Source: Pseudomonas sp. v388 (GTDB taxonomy: Bacteria > Pseudomonadota > Gammaproteobacteria > Pseudomonadales > Pseudomonadaceae). From it: a stretch of 64,000 bases of DNA. How positions within the stretch are numbered: position 1 is the first letter of the stretch; each line of letters begins with the position of its first letter. Under the pieces are notes generated by a model. The model was given only the letters and a program-made list of their open reading frames with translations. It searched no databases and was not told the origin of the DNA. The stretch lies in assembly GCF_003935425.1 (NCBI RefSeq), contig NZ_RHQN01000003.1, forward strand, positions 1-64,000, read 5' to 3'. Shown in pieces: positions 57,347 through 64,000 of this stretch. Both the position numbers and the translations under genes were made by a program.

Positions 57347-59527
57347 ATGAACAGTCTGAAACTGACCGATGCCCTCGACCCCGCAACCGGTGTCGACGAT
57401 CCGCTGCTGGATGGGCTGATGATGCTCTGCACCCTTCACGGCCGCACGCCCAGCCGCGCCAGCCTGATCGCCGGCCTGCCGCTTGCCGACCAGCGCCTGA
57501 GCGCAGCGCTGCTGCCCAGGGCAGCGGCGCGGGCCGGGTTGCAGGCGCGCTGGCTGCGCCGAGACCTGAGCGACATCGACGCCCTGAAGCTGCCGGTATT
57601 GCTGGCGCTGAACGATGGAGGCTGCGCGGTATTGGCGCGCTGGGGCGATGATGGCCGGGCGCTGATCCTGCCTTCGGAAAGCCAGGGCGGCGAACAATGG
57701 GTCGGCCGCGAAGAGCTGTCTGGTCGCTACACCGGCCAGGCCCTGTACGCCCGCCCGCTTCATGAACTGGAACAGGCGATCACGCCGCTGATGCCACGCG
57801 TCAAGGCATGGTTTCGCGATACCGTGCAACGCTCCCGCGGGCTGTACGGCGACGCGATTCTCGCCAGCCTGCTGATCAACCTGCTGGGCCTGATGGTGCC
57901 GCTGTTCGTCATGCAGACCTACGACCGGGTGGTGCCCAATCAGGCGACGTCTACCTTGTGGGTGCTGGCGGTCGGGTTGTTGATCGGCACGCTGTTCGAG
58001 CTTGCGCTACGCCTGATCCGCGCCCGCCTGCTGGATCAAGCGGGCAGCAAGACCGACCTGATCCTGTCGGCGACACTGTTCGAACGCATCCTCGGCATGC
58101 AGCTCAAGTCGCGCCCGGCCACCGTGGGCGGTTTTGCGCAAAGCATTCATGATTTCCAGGGTCTGCGCGAATTCCTGACCTCCGTAACCCTGACCAGCCT
58201 GATCGACCTGCCGTTCGCCGTATTGATGCTGGCAGTGATCGGCCTGCTGGGCGGCTGGCTGGTGTTGATTCCACTGCTGGCGTTCCCGATCACAGTGCTG
58301 TTTGCCTGGCTGATCCAGACTCGCCTGCGCGACACGGTGCACAAGAGCCTGAGCCTGGGCGCGGCACGCCAGGCGCTGCTGATCGAAACCCTGGGCGGGC
58401 TGGAAACCCTCAAGGCGTGCAACGCCGAGGGCGAGCGCCAGCATCAATGGGAAAGCACCCACGGCGCGGTGACACGCCTGGACAATCACGCCCGTCGTCT
58501 GGCGGCGCTGGCCGGCAACGGCACGCTGTTCATCCAGCAACTGTGCGGCATGGTGACCCTGGTCGCCGGTGTCTACGCCATCATCGCCGGTCACCTGAGC
58601 GTTGGCGCGCTGGTCGCCACTTATATGCTCGGCAGCCGGGTGCTGGCGCCGCTGGGGCAAATCGTCGGGCTGATCACCCGCTATCAGCAGGCGCGCCTGA
58701 CCATGACCGGCACCGACGCGCTGATGGCCTTGCCCCAGGAACGAGACACCGAACAACGTCCCCTGCAGGCGGCGCCGCTGGCCGGGGCCATCAGTGTCAG
58801 CGGCGTGAGTTTCCGCTACGAGCCCAAGGGCGCAGCGGCACTCGACAGCCTGAGTTTCAGCCTCGAACCCGGGGAACGGGTGGGGATCATCGGCCGCAGC
58901 GGCTCGGGCAAGAGCACCCTCGCACGACTGTTGATGGGGTTTCACAGCCCCGATGAGGGCCAGTTGCTGTTCGACGGCCTCGACCAGCGCCAACTGGAAC
59001 TGGCCGAAGTGCGCCGCCAGCTGGGTTATGTCGCCCATGACCTGCCGCTGCTGGCCGGCAGCCTGCGCGACAACCTCACGCTGGGCGCGCGGCAGGTCAG
59101 TGATTCGCGAATGCTGGAAGTGGCGCGCATCACCGGGGTCGACGAGCTGGCGTTGCGTCATCCGCGCGGCTTCGACCGGCCGGTGGGCGAGCGCGGCCAG
59201 TTGCTGTCCGGCGGCCAGCGTCAGGCAGTGCTGCTGGCCCGGGCGCTGTTGCTCGCCCCGCCGATCCTGTTGCTGGACGAGCCGACCAGCCACATGGACA
59301 ACGCCAGTGAGGACACCCTGCGTCACCACCTGCATCGCCTGGTGCCGGGCAAGACGTTGCTGTTGATCACCCACCGGCTGTCGATGCTGTCGCTGGTCGA
59401 TCGGCTGCTGGTCCTGGACGACGGTCGCCTGGTTGCCGACGGCCCCAAGGACGCGGTGATCGACGCATTGCGCAAGGGCCAGGCCGGGCCATTTCCCGTC
59501 GAGCGCCCCGCAGCGGGCTATCGCTAA
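57347..59527 (+). CDS. Type I secretion ABC transporter (LapB-like)
   Basis: 726 residues: N-terminal C39-like domain (about 10-140) without a clear peptidase Cys triad, membrane domain (about 160-440), and ABC domain with Walker A GRSGSGKST (near 516-524), signature LLSGGQRQ (near 620) and Walker B ILLLDEPT (near 640). The inactive C39-like domain recognises RTX substrates rather than cutting them. GGAGG before the ATG. Confidence 0.95.
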   Translation: MNSLKLTDALDPATGVDDPLLDGLMMLCTLHGRTPSRASLIAGLPLADQRLSAALLPRAAARAGLQARWLRRDLSDIDALKLPVLLALNDGGCAVLARWGDDGRALILPSESQGGEQWVGREELSGRYTGQALYARPLHELEQAITPLMPRVKAWFRDTVQRSRGLYGDAILASLLINLLGLMVPLFVMQTYDRVVPNQATSTLWVLAVGLLIGTLFELALRLIRARLLDQAGSKTDLILSATLFERILGMQLKSRPATVGGFAQSIHDFQGLREFLTSVTLTSLIDLPFAVLMLAVIGLLGGWLVLIPLLAFPITVLFAWLIQTRLRDTVHKSLSLGAARQALLIETLGGLETLKACNAEGERQHQWESTHGAVTRLDNHARRLAALAGNGTLFIQQLCGMVTLVAGVYAIIAGHLSVGALVATYMLGSRVLAPLGQIVGLITRYQQARLTMTGTDALMALPQERDTEQRPLQAAPLAGAISVSGVSFRYEPKGAAALDSLSFSLEPGERVGIIGRSGSGKSTLARLLMGFHSPDEGQLLFDGLDQRQLELAEVRRQLGYVAHDLPLLAGSLRDNLTLGARQVSDSRMLEVARITGVDELALRHPRGFDRPVGERGQLLSGGQRQAVLLARALLLAPPILLLDEPTSHMDNASEDTLRHHLHRLVPGKTLLLITHRLSMLSLVDRLLVLDDGRLVADGPKDAVIDALRKGQAGPFPVERPAAGYR

Positions 59528-59542
59528 TCAAGGAGCACAGCC

Positions 59543-60895
59543 ATGTCAGCGACTCGCGGTCTGCGTCGACGTTTCAACCCTCGCCTGCGCGACGACGGCG
59601 AGTTCATGCCGTACCGCGCCGGCGCCATGAGCCATGAATCGCCGCGCGGGTTGCGCGTGACGGTGTGGCTGGCCGCCGCGCTGCTGTCGAGCGCGCTGGC
59701 GTGGGCCAGCCTGGCGATCCTCCAGGAAGTGACCACCGGAGAAGGCAAGGCCATTCCGTCGAGCAAGGTACAGGTGATCCAGAACCTGGAAGGCGGGATC
59801 GTCACCGAAATCTTCGTCCGGGAAGGCCAGACGGTGAACAAGGGCGATACGCTGCTGCGCCTGGACGACACACGTTTTCTGTCCAATCGCGGCGAAAGCG
59901 AAGTGGACCGCCTGACCCTCAGCGCGCAGGTGGAACGCCTGGCGGCCGAAGCCGAAGGCCGTCCGTTGCTGCTGCCCGACGAAGTCACCCAGAATGCGCC
60001 GCAGGTGGCCGCCGATGAACTGGCGTTGTACGACTCACGACAGCGCCGCCTGAGCAGCGAGCAACGTACTCTTAACGAACAATTGCGTCAGAAGACCCAG
60101 GAGCTGGCGGAATATCGCGCCAAGCAGGACCAGTTTCGCAACAGCCTGGCGCTGGTCCAGCAGGAACTGGACATGTCCGCGCCGCTGGTGGGCTCGGGCG
60201 CCGTGTCGCCGGTAGAAATCCTGCGCCTCAAACGCAGCGCCGTGGAGACTCGCGGTTCCATGCAGGCCAACACCCTGGCGATCCCTCGCGCCGAAGCGGC
60301 CATCAATGAAATCCGCAGCCGGGCGCAGGAAGCCCAGGACGGTTTTCGCGCCGAGGCGTCTCGTGAACTCAACGAAAAGCGCAGTGAACTGGCCAGGCTC
60401 AGCGCCACGCGGATCGCCATCGATGACCGGATGAGCCGCACTACCGTGGTGTCCCCGGTGCGCGGCATCATCAAGACGCTCAAGGTCAATACCATCGGCG
60501 GCGTGGTACAGCCGGGCAGCGACCTGCTGGAAATCGTGCCGCTGGAAGACAATCTGCTGATCGAAGCCAGGGTGCGGCCTCAGGACGTGGCTTTCCTGCA
60601 TCCCGGCCAGAAAGCCATGGTCAAGTTCAGTGCCTATGACTACACGCTGTATGGCGGACTGACGGCGCGCCTGGAGTTGATCGGCGCCGATACGGTCAGC
60701 GACGACAAGGGCGAAAGCTTCTATCTGATCCAGGTGCGCACCGAGAAGAATCACCTGGGCAACGACGCCAGGCCGCTGCAGATCATTCCCGGCATGGTCG
60801 CCACGGTCGATATCATTACCGGCGAGAAAAGCGTGATGGATTACCTGCTCAAACCGGTGCTCAAGGCCAGGGCAGAAGCCTTGCGCGAACGTTGA
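59543..60895 (+). CDS. HlyD-family periplasmic adaptor (LapC-like)
   Basis: 450 residues: short cytoplasmic N-terminus, membrane helix at about 35-55, lipoyl-like motif split around the long coiled coil (about 135-290), then a beta-barrel region. Bridges the ABC transporter and the TolC channel. AAGGAG is placed before the ATG. Last gene of the operon. Confidence 0.95.
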   Translation: MSATRGLRRRFNPRLRDDGEFMPYRAGAMSHESPRGLRVTVWLAAALLSSALAWASLAILQEVTTGEGKAIPSSKVQVIQNLEGGIVTEIFVREGQTVNKGDTLLRLDDTRFLSNRGESEVDRLTLSAQVERLAAEAEGRPLLLPDEVTQNAPQVAADELALYDSRQRRLSSEQRTLNEQLRQKTQELAEYRAKQDQFRNSLALVQQELDMSAPLVGSGAVSPVEILRLKRSAVETRGSMQANTLAIPRAEAAINEIRSRAQEAQDGFRAEASRELNEKRSELARLSATRIAIDDRMSRTTVVSPVRGIIKTLKVNTIGGVVQPGSDLLEIVPLEDNLLIEARVRPQDVAFLHPGQKAMVKFSAYDYTLYGGLTARLELIGADTVSDDKGESFYLIQVRTEKNHLGNDARPLQIIPGMVATVDIITGEKSVMDYLLKPVLKARAEALRER

Positions 60896-60967
60896 AGCGG
60901 GCGAGCGTGCCTTGCCGATCCGCGTGACAGCTTCTACTCTGCCCGCTCGGCCTGCCAAGACATCACC

Positions 60968-62158
60968 ATGCTGCCCACCGAAACGCGTCATTGCGGCACC
61001 ATTTTCCTGATTTTCCTGCGCCTGGGGCTCACCAGCTTCGGCGGTCCGGTGGCGCACCTGGCATTTTTCCACGCCGAGTTCGTCACGCGCCGGCGCTGGC
61101 TGAGCGAGCGCAGTTATCTGGAGCTGGTTGCGCTGTGCCAGTTTCTGCCAGGCCCGGCCAGCAGTCAGGTGGGCATGGCGCTGGGCCTGTCGCGGGCCGG
61201 TTATCGCGGCGCGCTGGCGGCCTGGGCGGGTTTCACCTTACCGTCGGCGCTGCTCATGACATGGCTGGGGCTGAGCCTGGTCCAGGCCGAAAGCCCGATC
61301 GCGGACGGCGTGCTGCGCGGCCTGAAGATCGCGGCGGTGGCGGTGGTGGCCCAGGCGGTCTGCGCAATGGCGCGCCAGCATTGTGCAAGCCCGCTGCGGG
61401 CGTGCTTCATGGGCCTGGGCTGCGTTGCGGCCCTGCTGATGCCTTATGCCTGGACACAGTTGCTGGTCATCACGGCGGCGGCACTGGTCGGCGCTTCGCT
61501 GTTCAGGCCCGCCACGCCCCAGCGCGCAGATGCGTGGCCGGTCCCGTTGGGCCGCAGTGCAGGTGCGCTGTGGTTGGCAGCTTTCCTGTTGCTGCTGTCT
61601 GGCCTGCCGATCCTCAATGCCCTGTATGCCAGCCCGGCGCTGGCACTGGTGGAAGCTTTTTACCGCGTCGGCGCCCTGGTGTTCGGCGGCGGCCACGTGG
61701 TCTTGCCGTTGTTGCAGAGCGAAGTCGTGAGCAGCGGCTGGATCGCACCCGAAACGTTCGTCGCCGGGTATGGCGCAGCCCAGGCGATGCCCGGGCCTTT
61801 GTTCACGTTCGCAGCCTTTATCGGTGCGGCACTGCAGGGTGGGGCTGGCGGCTGGGCCGCTGCGCTGCTCTGCCTGCTGGCCATCTTCGCACCGTCCTTC
61901 CTGCTGCTCGCCGGTGTCTTGCCGTTCTGGGCCGGGCTCCGACAAATGCCCCGCATGCAGGCCGCCCTGGTCGGGGTCAATGCAACGGTGGTCGGGCTAT
62001 TGCTCGCGGCGTTCTTTCAGCCAGTGTGGAGCAGCGCTGTCCATACCTGGCAGGACGTCTTGTGGACGCTTCTGGCTTTTCTCGCCCTGACTTACGCAAA
62101 GCGTGCGCCCTGGCAAGTGGTCGCCGCCAGTGCAGGGGTCGGCTGGCTGACAGGCTGA
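60968..62158 (+). CDS. chrA: Chromate efflux transporter, CHR family
   Basis: 396 residues, long two-domain CHR form with about ten helices. The N half has FGGPVAHL and PGPASSQVG, the C half FGGGHVVLPLLQ and AMPGPLFTF, repeating the same plan. Chromate efflux is the known role for characterised members; a different anion is possible. No chrB regulator is adjacent. Confidence 0.93.
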   Translation: MLPTETRHCGTIFLIFLRLGLTSFGGPVAHLAFFHAEFVTRRRWLSERSYLELVALCQFLPGPASSQVGMALGLSRAGYRGALAAWAGFTLPSALLMTWLGLSLVQAESPIADGVLRGLKIAAVAVVAQAVCAMARQHCASPLRACFMGLGCVAALLMPYAWTQLLVITAAALVGASLFRPATPQRADAWPVPLGRSAGALWLAAFLLLLSGLPILNALYASPALALVEAFYRVGALVFGGGHVVLPLLQSEVVSSGWIAPETFVAGYGAAQAMPGPLFTFAAFIGAALQGGAGGWAAALLCLLAIFAPSFLLLAGVLPFWAGLRQMPRMQAALVGVNATVVGLLLAAFFQPVWSSAVHTWQDVLWTLLAFLALTYAKRAPWQVVAASAGVGWLTG

Positions 62159-62172
62159 GCCGGGTGATGCGA

Positions 62173-62406
62173 TCAATGGGCGGCCATGCAGTCCAGCGAG
62201 CGGTCGACCATGGCCTTGGCCATCTGCGCCAGGTGCACGACCGACAGGTTCAGATCGCGGCTCGCGCCGTGGTTGGATTCAGTGGACTCTTCCGCCGTCG
62301 CGATGATGCAACGCAGCAGGTCCGAAGCGTGGTTGAGCGCGTCCTGCGGGCCAACGGTGTCGTTGATTGAAAACAGGCTGGTTGAAGCGATGGGCTGGTT
62401 GGGCAT
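62173..62406 (-). CDS. Small DUF3077-like protein
   Basis: 77 residues starting MPNQPIASTSLFSIND, with helical core DALNHASDLLRCIIATAEESTES and a C-terminal helix. Resembles short Pseudomonas DUF3077 proteins of unknown role, often found as multiple copies per genome. ATG chosen at 62406 with GGAG 9 nt before it; longer readings upstream look like shadow. Converges with chrA, 14 bp apart. Confidence 0.7.
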   Translation of the reverse strand: MPNQPIASTSLFSINDTVGPQDALNHASDLLRCIIATAEESTESNHGASRDLNLSVVHLAQMAKAMVDRSLDCMAAH

Positions 62407-62591
62407 GCGAGTCATCTCCGATGGAACTCCAATGGGCATCGCCCTGCCGGAGGTGGCAACGGGCGATGCGGCGCAGAGTATTGAGCCGAACCCCTGGACG
62501 CAAGGCGCCAAGCGGCTCTCGGAAATTTCAGGCGAAGGATTGGGATCGGTCCTGCGCAGCAGTCTCAGGACCAACCCAAATGAATGCCGCG

Positions 62592-64000
62592 TTACTTTTT
62601 CTTGTCCCTGGCGAAAGCCGCTTCCAGTGCCTCGTTCAATGTCCGCAAGACCTTGACCCTGGCCCAGCGTTTGTCATTGGCCTCCACCAGCGTCCAAGGG
62701 GCGATCTGCGAGCTGGTGCGGTCGACCATATCGCCCACGGCCTGGCGGTAAAGCGGCCACTTGTCGCGGTTGCGCCAGTCGTCGTCGGTGATCTTGTAGC
62801 GCTTGAACGGGATTTCCTGGCGTTCTTCGAAGCGCTGCAATTGAGTCTGCTCATCGATGGCCAGCCAGAACTTCACCAGCACGATGCCGGCGTCAGTGAG
62901 CTGTTCCTCGAAATCGTTGATCTCACCATAGGCCCGCAGCCAGTCGGATTCACTGCAAAAGCCCTCGACCCGCTCGACCAGCACCCGGCCGTACCAGGAA
63001 CGGTCGAAGATGGTGAATTTGCCACGCGGTGGAATCTGCCGCCAGAAACGCCACAGGTACGGCTGGGCGCGCTCGTCCTGAGTGGGCGCGGCAATCGGCA
63101 CGATATTGTAGTGGCGCGGGTCCAGCGCCGCCGCGACCCGGCGAATCGCCCCGCCCTTGCCGGCCGCGTCGTTGCCCTCGAATACCGCCACCAGCGCATG
63201 CCGCTTCATCCGCTTGTCGCGCATGTTGCCCGACAGCCGCGCCTGTTCAGCGATCAGCGCCTGCTCGTAGTCGTCCTTCTCCAGCCGCTGGCTCAGGTCG
63301 AGACTGTCAAGCAGGGTCAGCTCATCCTGACTGGTGCCCAACGGGCCGATGCTCAAGGCTTGAGGTCGGGTCTTGCCATTGCTCAACGCCGCCTGCATGC
63401 CTTCGAGCAACAGGCGACCGACCGTCAGGCTGCGGTAATTGGCATCAGCACCTTCGATCACGTGCCAGGGCGCGTACTCGCGGCTGGTGCGGCGCAGCAC
63501 CCGCTCGCCGAAGCGCACGAATTTGTCGTAGGTGCGCGACTGCTGCCAGTCCAGCGGGCTGATGCGCCAACTGTGCAGCGGGTCGTCCTTGAGGGACTTG
63601 AGGCGACGCTTCATCTGCTTGCGTGACAGGTGAAACCAGAACTTGAAGATCAGCGCGCCTTCGTCGCAGAGCATCTTTTCCAGACGTTCCGCGCCGCCGA
63701 TGGCCTGGTCCAGCACGGCATCCTTGAAGCGGCCGTGGACACGATCCTGAATCATCTGGCTGTACCAGTTGCCGAAGAAAATTCCCATGCGGCCCTTGGC
63801 CGGCAGTTGCCGCCAGTAGCGCCAGGCCGGTGGATGCGCCAGTTCTTCGTCGGTCTGCTGGTCGAAAGTGCGCACTTCGATCAGGCGCGGGTCCATCCAC
63901 TCGTTGAGCAGTTTGACGGTCTCGCCCTTGCCCGCCCCTTCTATGCCGTTGATCAGCACGATGATCTGCCGCCCGGCCTGTTCATGCAGGTCGTACTGAG
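62592..64000 (-). CDS. pap: Polyphosphate:AMP phosphotransferase (PPK2 family, two-domain), 5' end outside window
   Basis: About 468 residues are visible; reading continues past the window edge in frame (QYDLHEQAG precedes the Walker A). Two PPK2 domains: NGIEGAGKGE in the first and EGNDAAGKGG in the second, with the usual lid residues. Uses polyphosphate to make ADP from AMP. A stop-proximal end at 62592; the true start lies to the right. Usual length about 500. Confidence 0.93.
   Translation of the reverse strand, partial: QYDLHEQAGRQIIVLINGIEGAGKGETVKLLNEWMDPRLIEVRTFDQQTDEELAHPPAWRYWRQLPAKGRMGIFFGNWYSQMIQDRVHGRFKDAVLDQAIGGAERLEKMLCDEGALIFKFWFHLSRKQMKRRLKSLKDDPLHSWRISPLDWQQSRTYDKFVRFGERVLRRTSREYAPWHVIEGADANYRSLTVGRLLLEGMQAALSNGKTRPQALSIGPLGTSQDELTLLDSLDLSQRLEKDDYEQALIAEQARLSGNMRDKRMKRHALVAVFEGNDAAGKGGAIRRVAAALDPRHYNIVPIAAPTQDERAQPYLWRFWRQIPPRGKFTIFDRSWYGRVLVERVEGFCSESDWLRAYGEINDFEEQLTDAGIVLVKFWLAIDEQTQLQRFEERQEIPFKRYKITDDDWRNRDKWPLYRQAVGDMVDRTSSQIAPWTLVEANDKRWARVKVLRTLNEALEAAFARDKKK

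Noticed and set aside
60968-62158. Chromate resistance island
   Set aside because: chrA stands alone with no chrB, no mobile genes and no composition shift.
62407-62574. Longer start of the DUF3077-like gene
   Set aside because: The extra residues are Pro/Arg-rich shadow-like and the best ribosome-binding site serves the ATG at 62406.

Overview
The window is chromosomal DNA of a Pseudomonas. The evidence is the gene order of the blocks, high-GC coding with GTG/TTG starts inside coupled operons, FimV/PilZ proteins, REP/REPIN elements and an RgsA-like small RNA. From memory, several blocks match P. aeruginosa PAO1 gene order, but the junctions between them do not. This points to a non-aeruginosa lineage (P. 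syringae / P. fluorescens side). Species cannot be fixed from the sequence alone.

Layout. (1) 1-600: a minus-strand tRNA operon, tRNA-Val followed by three tRNA-Asp on a 161-bp tandem unit. (2) 0.7-13.6 kb, all minus: usg-like gene, fimV, truA, trpF, accD, folC, SPOR protein, cvpA, purF, metZ and an SDR gene. (3) 13.7-15.7 kb: DUF1285 protein, DUF4823 lipoprotein and a TetR regulator, followed by a plus-strand small RNA that I assign to RgsA (P16). (4) 16.1-26.3 kb, minus: the fatty-acid/envelope block yceD-rpmF-plsX-fabD-fabG-acpP-fabF-pabC-mltG-tmk-holB-pilZ-tatD. (5) 26.4-33.6 kb: maf on plus, then sppA, a HAD phosphatase and rluC on minus, then rne on plus behind a leader of about 650 nt. 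(6) 33.8-40.2 kb, minus: exbB-exbD-lpxK-trm112-like-kdsB-murB, and comA. (7) 40.4-46 kb: an ABC-2 exporter and a GST on minus; fadE and a PA2817-like gene on plus. (8) 46-52.3 kb: a second FimV-like protein, a MarR regulator with a candidate operator, recQ, a YecA-family gene and a YbaN-family gene.

(9) 52.3-60.9 kb is the most distinctive part: a complete type I secretion operon (TolC-like, LapB-like, LapC-like) divergent from its probable substrate. That substrate is a compact 1080-residue LapA-type adhesin. It carries an N-terminal retention module, a candidate LapG cleavage site (Ala107-Ala108), a proline-rich stalk with two cysteines, a VWA domain with an intact MIDAS, and C-terminal RTX repeats. 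lapD and lapG are not in the window. (10) 61-64 kb: chrA, a small DUF3077-like protein, and a polyphosphate:AMP phosphotransferase gene cut by the window edge.

Most of the window is housekeeping: purine, methionine, tryptophan, folate and fatty-acid synthesis, RNA turnover and LPS/peptidoglycan precursors. Points that stand out are the mini-LapA system, an apparently catalytically dead aspartate-semialdehyde dehydrogenase paralogue, a probably leaderless yceD message, the long rne leader, the RgsA-like RNA, and the missing phosphatase gene between murB and kdsB. Function calls rest on motif reading and family knowledge; no database search was run.
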